Under the pieces are notes generated by a model. The model was not told the origin of the DNA and made no database searches. It saw only the letters and a list, made by a program, of their open reading frames with translations. A DNA stretch of 64,000 nucleotides from Pseudarthrobacter sp. NIBRBAC000502770 (GTDB taxonomy: Bacteria; Actinomycetota; Actinomycetes; Actinomycetales; Micrococcaceae), in assembly GCF_006517815.1 (NCBI RefSeq), contig NZ_CP041198.1:2852001-2916000 (forward strand). Direction: 5' to 3'. Of this stretch, positions 34,133 to 43,080 are shown piece by piece; position 1 is the stretch's first letter, and the number at the start of each line of letters is the position of its first letter. The position numbers and the translations under genes are program-made.

Positions 34133-35896
34133 ATGAAGTTCCTCCAGGACGCGCCCCGGTTCCTGTTCTTCACGGGCAAGGGCGGCGTGGGCAAGACGTC
34201 CGTGGCCTGCGCTGCCGCACTCACCCTTGCCAGGACAGGGAAGCAAGTCCTCCTGGTCAGCACCGACCCCGCGTCAAATATTGGCCAGGTGTTCAGCCAG
34301 GAGGTGGGCAACGCTGTCACCCCGATCCGCGGCGTGCCAGGTCTCCGGGCGTTGGAGATCGACCCGGAGCAAGCTGCCGAGGCCTACCGGGAGCGGATCA
34401 TTGGCCCGGCCCGCGGGGTCCTTCCGGACGCGGAGCTGGCGGGGATCGCGGAGAGCCTCTCCGGTTCGTGCACCACCGAGATCGCCTCCTTCGACGAGTT
34501 CACAAGCCTGCTTGCCGACGACGGCAGCTACGGCGAGTACCACCACATTGTTTTCGATACCGCGCCGACGGGCCACACCATCCGGCTGCTGCAGCTTCCG
34601 GGGTCGTGGACCGACTTCCTGGCTGCCGGGACGGGTGATCCCTCCTGCCTGGGCCCCCTCTCGGGCCTCGAGAAGCACAAACAGGTCTACGCCGCAGCAG
34701 TCCGGGCCCTCACGGACCCGGCCCGTACGCGGCTGGTGCTGGTCAGCCGCGCGCAGGCGTCGTCGCTGGGCGAGATAGAACGGACCTACCTGGAGCTCAA
34801 CCAGATAGGCATCGGCAATGGCTACGTGGTGATCAACGGCGTGCTGCCGGACGCCGCTGGGGATGAAGAGCTGGCCAAGGCGCTGCGCGCCCGGGAAGCC
34901 GCTGCCCTCCGCGCGGTCCCCGGCACAGTGGCCCGCCTTCCCCGCGACATCCTGGAGCTGAAGCCGGGGAACATGGTGGGGATTCCCGCGCTTGAATCCT
35001 TGTTCACCACAGCCCCGATCACCGAACTGCCGGCAACCGCAGCGCCCGTTCCTGGTGCAGGCGATGCCCCGCTTGCCGCGCTGGTGGACGAAGTGGAGCG
35101 CGACGGCGGCGGCCTGGTCATGTGCATGGGCAAGGGCGGAGTGGGCAAGACCACGGTTGCCGCGGCCATCGCCGCAGCCCTGGCCAGGCGCGGGCTTGCC
35201 GTCCACCTCACCACCACCGATCCGGCTGCACACCTGGCCGAAACGCTCCACGGTTCCATCCCGGGCCTGACCGTCTCGCGCATCGATCCCGAAACCGCAA
35301 TCCGCGAGTACCGGGCCCACGTCATGGAGACCAAAGGCCGGAACCTGGACGATGAAGGACGCGCCGCCCTGGCAGAGGACCTGATCTCCCCGTGCACGGA
35401 CGAGGTTGCGGTGTTCCGGCAGTTCTCCAAGGTGGTCCAGGAGTCCCGCCGGCACTTCGTGGTGATCGACACCGCCCCTACCGGCCACACGCTGCTGCTC
35501 CTGGACGCCACGGGCTCATACCACCGGGAGATCGCCCGCCAAGTGGGAACAACCATGGGCTTTGTGACACCCCTCATGCGGCTGCAGGACCCGGCACAGA
35601 CCAAGGTGGTCCTGGTGACGCTGGCCGAAACCACCCCGGTGCTCGAGGCCAAGGAGCTGCAGGACGACCTGGAACGGGCCGGGATCCATCCGTGGGCCTG
35701 GGTCATCAACAACTCGATCGCCGCTGCACACCCAAAGTCACCGTTCCTGCAGGCGCGCGCGGCCGGCGAGCTTGAAGAGATTTCAAAGGTGTACGCGCTG
35801 GCCGACCGGGTGGCCCTCATCCCCCTGCTGCCCGAGGAGCCCGTTGGCGAAGAAAAACTGGCAGCCCTCACCGCCTACAGCTCCCAACCCGCATAA
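34133..35896 (+). CDS. arsA: Arsenite-transporting ATPase ArsA (two-domain)
   Basis: 587 residues from ATG 34133 (AAGGAGAAACACC upstream). Two homologous nucleotide-binding halves each carry a deviant Walker A: FTGKGGVGKTS (about 13-23) and CMGKGGVGKTT (about 331-341), and each has DTAPTGHT switch II motifs. Cysteines at 113, 172 and 421 match the three arsenite-binding cysteines of E. coli ArsA (113, 172, 422). It drives arsenite extrusion by a membrane partner, here probably Acr3. No arsD chaperone gene is present, which is unusual. ArsR-type operator 54 nt upstream. Confidence 0.95.
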   Translation: MKFLQDAPRFLFFTGKGGVGKTSVACAAALTLARTGKQVLLVSTDPASNIGQVFSQEVGNAVTPIRGVPGLRALEIDPEQAAEAYRERIIGPARGVLPDAELAGIAESLSGSCTTEIASFDEFTSLLADDGSYGEYHHIVFDTAPTGHTIRLLQLPGSWTDFLAAGTGDPSCLGPLSGLEKHKQVYAAAVRALTDPARTRLVLVSRAQASSLGEIERTYLELNQIGIGNGYVVINGVLPDAAGDEELAKALRAREAAALRAVPGTVARLPRDILELKPGNMVGIPALESLFTTAPITELPATAAPVPGAGDAPLAALVDEVERDGGGLVMCMGKGGVGKTTVAAAIAAALARRGLAVHLTTTDPAAHLAETLHGSIPGLTVSRIDPETAIREYRAHVMETKGRNLDDEGRAALAEDLISPCTDEVAVFRQFSKVVQESRRHFVVIDTAPTGHTLLLLDATGSYHREIARQVGTTMGFVTPLMRLQDPAQTKVVLVTLAETTPVLEAKELQDDLERAGIHPWAWVINNSIAAAHPKSPFLQARAAGELEEISKVYALADRVALIPLLPEEPVGEEKLAALTAYSSQPA

Positions 35897-35912
35897 CGGG
35901 CACCGGGCGGTT

Positions 35913-36263
35913 CTACAGGGTGGCCAGGAGGCCGGCCGCCTGCTCGATCGCACCGGGAACCAGCGAGTAGTACGCCCAGGTGCCGCGCTTTTCGCGGTGC
36001 AGCAACCCTGCGTCCACCAGGATCTTCAGATGGTGGGACACTGTGGGCTGGCTCAAGTCCAGCGGTTCGGTCAGGTCGCAGACACACGCTTCGCCGTCTC
36101 CGGCGCCCTTGACAATCGAGAGCAGCCGAAGCCTGTTCGGATCGGCCAGCGCCTTGAACACAAGGGCCGTGCGCTGGGCCTCCTCCACCTCGAGGGCTGG
36201 CCGGCCTGATGGCGCACAGCAGTCCTCGGCGATGGCGGGCTCAGCCAGTTGCAGGGAAGTCAT
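35913..36263 (-). CDS. arsR: ArsR-family arsenic-responsive repressor
   Basis: 116 residues from ATG 36263; an ATG at 36293 would add ten residues but lies in the operator. The winged HTH is visible in FKALADPNRLRLLSIVKG and LSQPTVSHHLKILVDAGLL. The ELCVCDLT-type metal motif of helix alpha3 reads EACVCDLTEP, so As(III) binding by the two cysteines is expected; a further CC pair is near the N-terminus (EDCCAPSG). It is convergent with arsA and divergent from acr3. Confidence 0.93.
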   Translation of the reverse strand: MTSLQLAEPAIAEDCCAPSGRPALEVEEAQRTALVFKALADPNRLRLLSIVKGAGDGEACVCDLTEPLDLSQPTVSHHLKILVDAGLLHREKRGTWAYYSLVPGAIEQAAGLLATL

Positions 36264-36292
36264 GCGTCCATTATGCACAAGATTGACAATCA

Positions 36293-36331
36293 TCGATATA
36301 GTTGCCGATACTCATATCGACGAATATCAAT
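36293..36331. promoter_or_regulatory. ArsR-type operator between arsR and acr3
   Basis: TCGATAT (36293-36299) and ATATCGA (36314-36320) form a perfect dyad, followed by ATATCAAT (36324-36331), which repeats the half-site of the arsA operator. It lies upstream of both divergent genes and should allow ArsR to control both. Confidence 0.65.
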
Positions 36332-36381
36332 GTTGTTCCAGCAGTCCCGCCCAGGCCTTACACCAGCGCCACAGGAGTTCC

Positions 36382-37479
36382 GTGAGCATCCAGACTGACC
36401 CGACATTCCGCCTTGACGGGGCGGCTCCCATCGCGGGCAAGCTCTCCACCCTGGACCGGTTCCTGCCTGTGTGGATCATTGCGGCCATGGCACTGGGGCT
36501 GCTGCTGGGAACCTTCGTCCCGGGCCTGAACACGGTTCTCGAGGCCGTCACGATCGGCCAGGTTTCCCTGCCGATCGCCGTCGGGCTGCTGGTGATGATG
36601 TACCCCGTGCTTGCGAAGGTCCGCTACGACCAGGCACACCGGGTAATCGGTGACCGCAAACTCATGATCACTTCGTTGGTGCTGAACTGGGTACTGGCCC
36701 CGGCGTTCATGTTCGCCCTGGCCTGGATCTTCATCCCTGACCTGCCCGAGTACCGCACCGGCCTGATCATCGTGGGCCTGGCCCGGTGCATCGCCATGGT
36801 GATGATCTGGAACGACCTCGCCTGCGGCGACCGGGAGGCCGCGGCCGTGCTGGTGGCCATCAACTCGGTCTTCCAGGTCATCGCGTTTGGCGCCCTGGGC
36901 TGGTTCTACCTCCAGCTCCTGCCGTCCTGGCTGGGACTGCCCACCACCAGCGTGGACTTCTCCTTCTGGTCCATCACCGCCTCCGTACTGGTGTTCCTGG
37001 GGATCCCCCTGATGGCCGGCTTCCTCACCCGGACCCTCGGGGAAAGAGCCAGGGGCCGGGACTGGTACGAACGAAAATTCCTTCCGCAGCTCGGACCGTG
37101 GGCGCTGTACGGCCTGCTCTTCACCATCACCCTGCTCTTCGCCCTGCAGGGCGGCACCATCACGTCCCGGCCGCTGGACGTGGCCCGGATCGCGCTGCCG
37201 CTGCTGGTCTACTTCGTGGCCGTTTTCGGCGCCGGCATGGCCGTTGGAAAGTGGCTGGGCCTCGGCTACGCCAGGACCGCCACCATGGCCTTCACCGCAG
37301 CAGGGAACAACTTCGAACTCGCCATCGCTGTGGCGATTGGCACCTTCGGCGTCACCTCCGGGCAGGCCCTGGCCGGCGTCGTCGGGCCCCTGATCGAAGT
37401 CCCCGCCCTCGTTGCCCTGGTGTACGCGGCCCTCTGGGCCCGCACCCGCTATTTCACCACCAGCCAGCCTTCCGCCTAA
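36382..37479 (+). CDS. acr3: Arsenite efflux permease Acr3
   Basis: 365 residues from GTG 36382 (ACAGGAGTTCC upstream). Ten membrane helices are predicted. The Acr3 signature MIWNDLACGDREAA (about 150-163) contains the cysteine needed for arsenite transport, and FTAAGNNFELAIAVAIG near the C-terminus is typical. It exports As(III), powered by proton exchange or by ArsA. The order acr3-arsC-monooxygenase with 26 and 43 nt gaps suggests one transcript. Confidence 0.95.
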   Translation: MSIQTDPTFRLDGAAPIAGKLSTLDRFLPVWIIAAMALGLLLGTFVPGLNTVLEAVTIGQVSLPIAVGLLVMMYPVLAKVRYDQAHRVIGDRKLMITSLVLNWVLAPAFMFALAWIFIPDLPEYRTGLIIVGLARCIAMVMIWNDLACGDREAAAVLVAINSVFQVIAFGALGWFYLQLLPSWLGLPTTSVDFSFWSITASVLVFLGIPLMAGFLTRTLGERARGRDWYERKFLPQLGPWALYGLLFTITLLFALQGGTITSRPLDVARIALPLLVYFVAVFGAGMAVGKWLGLGYARTATMAFTAAGNNFELAIAVAIGTFGVTSGQALAGVVGPLIEVPALVALVYAALWARTRYFTTSQPSA

Positions 37480-37505
37480 CCCCCGAGAACCCCAGGAGAA
37501 ACCCC

Positions 37506-37925
37506 GTGAGCACCGAACCCGCCAAAAAGCCCTCCGTCCTGTTCGTCTGCGTCCACAATGCCGGGCGGTCCCAGATGGCCGCCGCCTTCCTGACCACCCT
37601 CTCCAAGGGCGCCATCGAGGTCCGCTCCGCCGGTTCCCAGCCCGCCGACAAGGTCAACCCCGCCGCCGTCGAGGCCATGGCCGAACTCGGCATCGACATG
37701 TCCGCCGAGATCCCCAAGGTCCTCACCACCGAGGCAGTCAAGGAATCCGACGTCGTCATCACCATGGGCTGCGGCGACACCTGCCCGATTTTCCCGGGGA
37801 AGCGCTACGAGGACTGGGAACTCGAAGACCCCGCCGGCCAGGGCGTCGACGCCGTCCGCCCCATCCGCGATGAGATCAAGGGCCGCATCGAGGGCCTCAT
37901 CGCCTCCCTCACCCCCGCCCAGTAA
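37506..37925 (+). CDS. arsC: Arsenate reductase (low-molecular-weight phosphatase type)
   Basis: 139 residues from GTG 37506 (CCAGGAGAAACCCC upstream). The P-loop CVHNAGRS (C15 to R21) is the CX5R site. Cys89 and Cys93 in TMGCGDTCPIFPG match the redox pair of thioredoxin-linked ArsC enzymes. It reduces As(V) to As(III) for export by Acr3; in actinobacteria electrons may come from thioredoxin or mycothiol/mycoredoxin. Confidence 0.94.
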   Translation: MSTEPAKKPSVLFVCVHNAGRSQMAAAFLTTLSKGAIEVRSAGSQPADKVNPAAVEAMAELGIDMSAEIPKVLTTEAVKESDVVITMGCGDTCPIFPGKRYEDWELEDPAGQGVDAVRPIRDEIKGRIEGLIASLTPAQ

Positions 37926-37968
37926 TCGACCGCCCAGTAACCCCCGGACCGTAGAAAGCAGGACCCTC

Positions 37969-39357
37969 ATGGCTGGTACCAACACCCTCCCCGTTGTGGT
38001 CATCGGCGCGGGCCCCATCGGCCTCGCCGCGGCGGCGCACCTGTTGGAACGCGGCCTGGAACCCCTCATCCTCGAAGCCGGCCCGGCCCCGGCCGCAGCG
38101 ATCGGGCAGTGGCGGCACATCCGGCTCTTCTCCCCGTGGCAGTACAACACCGACGCCGCAGCCGTGCGCCTGCTGACCGAAACAGGCTGGACTGCACCCG
38201 AGCCCGCGGCATTGCCCACCGGCGGGGACCTCATCGACCGGTACCTCAACCCGCTCGCCGCGCTGCCGGCCATCGCGTCCCGCCTCCATACCGGCGCCCG
38301 CGTCATCGCGGTGACCCGCCAGGGCATGGACAAAACACACAGCCGCAACAGGAACAGCACCCCCTTCGTGGTCCGGGTGGAACACGCCGACGGCGACGTC
38401 CGCGACTACCAGGCCGCCGCGGTCATCGACGCCTCCGGTACGTGGTCCACCCCCAACCCGCTCGGAACCTCGGGACTGCCCGCCGTCGGTGAAGCCGCCG
38501 CCGCTGCCCACATCTCTTCCCCCCTGCCGGACGTGCTGGGCCGAGGGCGCGCAGGCTTTGCCGGACGCACCGCCGTCGTGATCGGTTCCGGCCACTCTGC
38601 CGCCAACACCCTGATCAACCTCGCAGACCTTGCCACCCAGGAACCCGGCACCAGGATCATCTGGGCCATCCGCGGCACGTCGGCAGCCAAGGTCGACGGC
38701 GGCGGCGACGCCGACGGGCTCGCCGCCCGCGGCCGGCTGGGCAGCCGGCTGCGTACCCTCGTCGAATCCGGCGGGGTGGAACTGCACACCGGCTTCGGTA
38801 TCGCCTCCATCGAGGCAGCCGACGCCGGCCCGGTCACCTTGACCGCCACGGACGGCCGGACCCTCCAGGCCGATGTGGTGGTTCCGGCCACGGGGTTCCG
38901 TCCCGACCTGAAGATCCTCCAGGAGCTGCGGCTGGAACTGGACCCGGGCGTGGAGGCCCCGCGCAGACTCGGACCCCTGATCGACCCGGAATTCCACTCC
39001 TGCGGCACGGTGGAACCGCACGGTGCAGCAATGTTGTCCCACCCTGAACAGGACTTCTACGTCGTTGGGATGAAGTCCTACGGGCGCGCGCCCACCTTCC
39101 TGCTGGCCACCGGCTACGAACAGGTCCGGTCCGTCGCGGCTGCCCTGGCTGGGGACCGGGAAGCAGCCGACACCGTGCAACTCGAGCTGCCGGAGACCGG
39201 GGTCTGTTCCTCGGACACCGGCACCAGCTGCGACGTCCCCGCTGCCGCTTCTGCCGGATTCGTGGCAGAAACTTCCGGAGGATGCTGCGGCACCCCCGAG
39301 CCGCTGCTCATCGGATTCCCCACTGGCCTGGCCCACGGCCGCCCCGGGGACGACTGA
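37969..39357 (+). CDS. FAD-dependent monooxygenase of ars operon (ArsO-like)
   Basis: 462 residues. The N-terminal FAD-binding motif is VVVIGAGPIGLAAAAHLLE (about 9-27), a second Rossmann motif VVIGSGHSAANTLINLA (about 204-220) binds NADPH, and PATGFRPDL is the ATG-type motif of flavin monooxygenases. Such ArsO-like enzymes occur in ars operons, with proposed roles in As oxidation or organo-arsenic turnover. The C-terminal ~45 residues are cysteine-rich (CSSDTGTSCD and SGGCCGTPEP), possibly an arsenite-binding tail. It follows arsC by 43 nt. Confidence 0.85.
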   Translation: MAGTNTLPVVVIGAGPIGLAAAAHLLERGLEPLILEAGPAPAAAIGQWRHIRLFSPWQYNTDAAAVRLLTETGWTAPEPAALPTGGDLIDRYLNPLAALPAIASRLHTGARVIAVTRQGMDKTHSRNRNSTPFVVRVEHADGDVRDYQAAAVIDASGTWSTPNPLGTSGLPAVGEAAAAAHISSPLPDVLGRGRAGFAGRTAVVIGSGHSAANTLINLADLATQEPGTRIIWAIRGTSAAKVDGGGDADGLAARGRLGSRLRTLVESGGVELHTGFGIASIEAADAGPVTLTATDGRTLQADVVVPATGFRPDLKILQELRLELDPGVEAPRRLGPLIDPEFHSCGTVEPHGAAMLSHPEQDFYVVGMKSYGRAPTFLLATGYEQVRSVAAALAGDREAADTVQLELPETGVCSSDTGTSCDVPAAASAGFVAETSGGCCGTPEPLLIGFPTGLAHGRPGDD

Positions 39358-39361
39358 CCAT

Positions 39362-39396
39362 CCCCCTTAACGCCCCCCAAATGAGCGCTAAGGGGG
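39362..39396. terminator. Hairpin terminator after the ars operon
   Basis: CCCCCTTA (39362-39369) pairs with TAAGGGGG (39389-39396), with an inner CGC/GCG pair. It stands 4 nt after the monooxygenase stop and before the convergent LuxR-type gene, so it may stop transcription from both sides. Confidence 0.65.
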
Positions 39397-39412
39397 ACAA
39401 CGTCCCAACCAG

Positions 39413-40417
39413 TTAGTGCCGGGTGGGCCCGGGCGCCCTGTCTGTGGCGCGGGTATTTGAAGGTCCCGGAATGCGGTCATCGGGGCCTTTGAGTTTCATT
39501 GGTCGTTCCTGCCGGTGTTTTGCCGGGCGGGGACGGGGATGGGCAACCGCCAAAGCATCAGCAAGCCGCATGGCGTCCAGGAGCAGCACCTTGTTGGACG
39601 GCGGTATCCTGCCCGCCTCGCTGGTGCAGATAACCAGCGCCGCGGTGACTTCCGCGATCAGGTCCGGGTCACGACTGCGCCGGTACTCCCGGGCGAGGTC
39701 TCCTGTCTCCTCAAGTTCCCCGGAGACGAATACCGCCACCTCGGTCCTGCGCGACATGTCGAATTTCATCAGCACCGATGAGACCATGTTTTTCACGGTC
39801 TTTTCGGCCAGAGACAATTCCTGGCCGATCTGTGCGTTGGCCAGCCCGCGGGCAACCCCCACAGCCACCTTCATTTCCTGTTTGGAAAGCATCCCCAGCC
39901 GGCCGTCGGGCCCATTCATCCCGTCGGCCTGGATCGGAGCCAGGATGCCGGTCTGGAAACGGCGGCTGAAGGCTGTGTACCCGTGCATGGCCCGCCGGAT
40001 CAGCCTCAGCTGCTCCTCATTGTCGTCCTGCTGGGACAAACACCCCCAGGCACCGGCCAGAATCGCGCCAATAAGAACCGCTTCGTCAGTTTCACCCGTC
40101 ATCAGCACGCACCGGATGGTGGGGTCAGCGGCTGCGATTGTCCGGCAGAGCCCCGCACCGGAGCCATCTGGAAGGTCATCGTCGATGATGGCCAGATCCG
40201 GACGTATCGCAGGGATCCGCCGCGCCGCCTGGCGGACAGACCCCGATTCCCCGGCAACGTTGAACCCATTAACCGACAACAGCCTCCGCAGACCCTGCCC
40301 AACCAGCTCTTCCCCAGTCACGACGTAGACGCTCCCCCAGGAAGACGACGCCAAACCAGGTTGATAGCCAGTGGCCATACTTGTTCCGTTCAATTGCCCT
40401 TGAAACCCCAAAGGCAC
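39413..40417 (-). CDS. LuxR-type response regulator
   Basis: 334 residues from GTG 40417, which has AGGAG at the right distance; an ATG at 40378 lacks one. The receiver domain has LAIIDDDLPDGSGAG (phosphoacceptor Asp near 77) and VLMTGETDE. The LuxR HTH is LSKQEMKVAVGVARGLANAQ then IGQELSLAEKTVKNMVSSVL. A ~100-residue C-terminal extension follows the HTH, ending in a proline/arginine-rich tail, longer than in typical NarL-type regulators. No sensor kinase is adjacent. Confidence 0.88.
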   Translation of the reverse strand: MPLGFQGQLNGTSMATGYQPGLASSSWGSVYVVTGEELVGQGLRRLLSVNGFNVAGESGSVRQAARRIPAIRPDLAIIDDDLPDGSGAGLCRTIAAADPTIRCVLMTGETDEAVLIGAILAGAWGCLSQQDDNEEQLRLIRRAMHGYTAFSRRFQTGILAPIQADGMNGPDGRLGMLSKQEMKVAVGVARGLANAQIGQELSLAEKTVKNMVSSVLMKFDMSRRTEVAVFVSGELEETGDLAREYRRSRDPDLIAEVTAALVICTSEAGRIPPSNKVLLLDAMRLADALAVAHPRPRPAKHRQERPMKLKGPDDRIPGPSNTRATDRAPGPTRH

Positions 40418-40694
40418 TTGTTAGTCTCCTGCTTTGCCACTCTGGCCCACCGCGAAAAGGAGAACAGTTACCTGAAACGGGTACGTGCGAAAGCGAACGA
40501 ATGTGTCGACCCACTAACAGGCTAGCCCCATCAGCAGGGTCCCGACACCCCGCCCGGGCTCAATGCAGGGTTCCGGTCACTGGGGCCCAGTACAATCCCG
40601 CAATAATCCCGCAGGTCGGCACCGTTCCTTGCAATCGGCCGGGATACGGGAAATAGGATGGCCCGTAGGCTTTACCGGACACGAAGGGCGCCCC

Positions 40695-41468
40695 ATGATC
40701 GAGATCCTGAACCCTGCCGAAGTGGCCCGCGCACGCGTCACCGGCGCCCTGGTGGCGGACATCCTGCAGGCCATGAAGAGCCGCGCCACCGTGGGCACCA
40801 ACCTCCTGGACATCGACCAGTGGACCAAGGAGATGATCACCGAGGCCGGGGCCGAATCCTGCTACGTGGACTACGCGCCGTCGTTCGGCCGCGGCCCGTT
40901 CGGCCACTACATCTGCACCGGCGTCAACGATGCCGTGCTGCACGGACTCCCCCACAACTATGACCTGGCCGACGGGGACCTGCTCACCCTGGACCTCGCC
41001 GTCGTCAAGGACGGGATTGCCGCCGACGCTGCCATCAGCTTCATCGTCGGTGAATCACGCCCGGCGGAGAGCGTTGCCATGATCGAAGCCACGGAACGGG
41101 CCCTGGCCGCGGGGATAGCCGCCGCCGGGCCGGCCGCCAAGATCGGCGACGTCGCCTATGCCATCGGCCGGGTCCTTACCGACGCCGGCTACCCCATCAA
41201 CACCCAGTTCGGCGGCCACGGCATCGGCTCCACCATGCACCAGGACCCGCACGTCCCCAACATGGGCCGGCCCGGCCGCGGCTTCAAACTGAGGCCCGGG
41301 CTGCTGCTGGCGCTGGAGCCGTGGATCATGGCGGACACGGCGGAGCTGGTGACGGACGACGACGGCTGGACCCTGAGGAGCGCCACCGGCTGCCGGACGG
41401 CCCACACCGAGCACACCATCGCCATCACCGAGGACGGCGCCGAGATCCTGACGCTCCCCTCGCGGTAA
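40695..41468 (+). CDS. map: Type I methionine aminopeptidase
   Basis: 257 residues from ATG 40695 (GAAGGGCGCCCC upstream). Metal-site segments are present: NDAVLHGLPHNYDLADGDLL, TLDLAVVKDGIAADAAISF, FGGHGIGSTMHQDPHVPN and LALEPWIM with the final Glu in AHTEHTIAIT. It removes the initiator methionine from new proteins. It is not beside secY/adk, so this is probably an extra copy. The gene stands alone; the 277-nt upstream gap shows no other gene. Confidence 0.93.
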   Translation: MIEILNPAEVARARVTGALVADILQAMKSRATVGTNLLDIDQWTKEMITEAGAESCYVDYAPSFGRGPFGHYICTGVNDAVLHGLPHNYDLADGDLLTLDLAVVKDGIAADAAISFIVGESRPAESVAMIEATERALAAGIAAAGPAAKIGDVAYAIGRVLTDAGYPINTQFGGHGIGSTMHQDPHVPNMGRPGRGFKLRPGLLLALEPWIMADTAELVTDDDGWTLRSATGCRTAHTEHTIAITEDGAEILTLPSR

Positions 41469-41472
41469 GAAG

Positions 41473-41520
41473 CTACTCGGTCCCGGCCACGGCGCTGCGG
41501 CGGTTCAGCGTGTCCCTGCC
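41473..41520 (-). pseudogene. Remnant of an acetyltransferase 3' end
   Basis: On the minus strand this segment reads DTLNRRSAVAGTE then stop. It is nearly the same as the end of the intact acetyltransferase at 42553 (DTLLLERRSAVAGTG then stop), with about 40 of 46 bases matching. Only this ~16-codon tail remains. The SGNH hydrolase gene lies between the two copies, so an insertion or deletion event probably duplicated the gene end. Confidence 0.7.
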
Positions 41521-41531
41521 CAGGGTACGGC

Positions 41532-42431
41532 TCAGCCCTTCACGAGCTGTGCAGGTTTGATCGCGCTGACCATGGCCGGGTAGTAGCCCTGTGTATATCC
41601 GTCGGCGGTGGGGTGGAAGTTGAACTGCGTGTACTGGCCGAGGTTGAACCAGGAGTCGGAGGAACCGATTTCGTGGCCGTTGAATTTGGGGGTGACGTCC
41701 ACGAACTGCGCGCCGGCGCTCCGTGCCTTGCCCGCGAGGACGGCGTTGAGCTGGTCCGTGCCCTTGTCGAACACCGCTGCGGCCGCTGCGGACATGACAC
41801 CGCCGCCTGCTATGACTGTGGTGGATTCCCCGGCCGTCGCAAAGAGCTGGGGGTACCCGAGCCAGGCGATTTTAGCATTTGCCGCGTACCCGCGAATTTT
41901 TGCGACCGTTCCCACCACGTCGACGCCGTTTGCAAGCTGGACTCCATAGGCTACGGCCTCCCGGCAACCGACGGCCGTCGGTGACGGGTCTGCAGCACAC
42001 GCTCCGATGATCTGGCCGAAGTTGACGTCGTTGCCGCCGGCGGTGAGGGTCACCAGTCCTGTGGTGCTGTTGAGCGCACCATCACGGGACGCCTTGGCGG
42101 CCTGCTGGGCAATAGTGGGGATACCTGAAGTTGTTGTTCCGATTGTCGCGCCTGCACACGCATAGTCGCCGGTGAGGGCCACCGATTGCAGCTGGTCGAA
42201 CAACGCCACGTCGTCAGGGCCGCCGTGCAGGCAGGCCGGGCTGCCGAACGCCGGATTGACGGCGGCGGTTGGCGCCAACGAGCCCCAACCGGCCGAGTAG
42301 GAGTCCCCAAGGTTGACATATTTGACGGGCTGCTGCGCGGCGAAGGCAGGAGCTGATGCGCCGGAGAGGATGAGGGCTGTTGCGGCAGCGAACGTGGCCG
42401 CACTGCGACGCCAAACTACGGGGAACTGCAT
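41532..42431 (-). CDS. Secreted SGNH/GDSL hydrolase
   Basis: 299 residues from ATG 42431 (TTGGAGCCCATA upstream). The signal peptide is MQFPVVWRRSAATFAAATAL with cleavage near SAPAFAA (about residue 34). Catalytic blocks of the SGNH fold: NLGDSYSAGWG (Ser), LTAGGNDVNFG (Gly/Asn) and FNFHPTADGY (Asp/His region). Four cysteines in pairs suggest disulfides. It probably acts outside the cell as an esterase or lipase. It is flanked by the two acetyltransferase tail copies. Confidence 0.9.
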   Translation of the reverse strand: MQFPVVWRRSAATFAAATALILSGASAPAFAAQQPVKYVNLGDSYSAGWGSLAPTAAVNPAFGSPACLHGGPDDVALFDQLQSVALTGDYACAGATIGTTTSGIPTIAQQAAKASRDGALNSTTGLVTLTAGGNDVNFGQIIGACAADPSPTAVGCREAVAYGVQLANGVDVVGTVAKIRGYAANAKIAWLGYPQLFATAGESTTVIAGGGVMSAAAAAVFDKGTDQLNAVLAGKARSAGAQFVDVTPKFNGHEIGSSDSWFNLGQYTQFNFHPTADGYTQGYYPAMVSAIKPAQLVKG

Positions 42432-42552
42432 TATGGGCTCCAAACTGTACTCGAGGACGCGTGTCCCCATGACCCTAGGCGCGGGCGCACGATCAGGACA
42501 GGGTCCTATGGCCCCGGACAAGAAGTTGAAGGAGCCACATGGGATAAGGCAG

Positions 42553-43080
42553 CTACCCGGTACCGGCCACGGCGCTGCGGCGTTCCAGCAGCAGCGTGTC
42601 CTGCCAGTGCCCCGCTTTGGGGCCGGTACTGATCCGCGCAATCCGCTCCCTGGTCCCCACCACCCGGAAGCCCAGCTTCCGGTGCAGCGCCAGGCTTGCC
42701 GTGTTCTCCGGGAAAATGCTGGACTGGATGGTCCAGATGCCCGCGGCCTCCGTCGACTCCACCAGGGCGCCCAGGAGCAGCCGGCCCACGCCCCGGCCCT
42801 GTGCCTGCGGCGCCACGTAGATGGAGTGCTCCACCAGGCCCCGGTACACCTCCCGGGACGAAACGCGGGACACCGCGGCCCAGCCCGAAACCCGCCCCGC
42901 CTCCTCGGCGACCAACCTGTGCTGGGGCAGCCGCACGGCGTCGAACGCTTCCCAGGTGGGCGGCTCACTCTCGAAAGTCGCCTCCCCTGTGGCAATGCCG
43001 GCGGCGTAGATGGCGTGTACGGCGTCCCAGTCCTCGGGGCACATGGGGCGGATGGTTACGGGGCTCTCCATGGGTCCCAT
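42553..43080 (-). CDS. GNAT acetyltransferase (phosphinothricin-type)
   Basis: 175 residues; ATG 43071 (MESPVTIRP) is an alternative start three codons in. The acetyl-CoA site is IYVAPQAQGRGVGRLLLGAL and the family blocks ATFESEPPTW and FPENTASLALHRKLGFRVVG are those of Pat/Bar-like enzymes and of L-methionine sulfone acetyltransferases. HWQDTLLLER ends the domain. Substrate not certain. Confidence 0.9.
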   Translation of the reverse strand: MGPMESPVTIRPMCPEDWDAVHAIYAAGIATGEATFESEPPTWEAFDAVRLPQHRLVAEEAGRVSGWAAVSRVSSREVYRGLVEHSIYVAPQAQGRGVGRLLLGALVESTEAAGIWTIQSSIFPENTASLALHRKLGFRVVGTRERIARISTGPKAGHWQDTLLLERRSAVAGTG

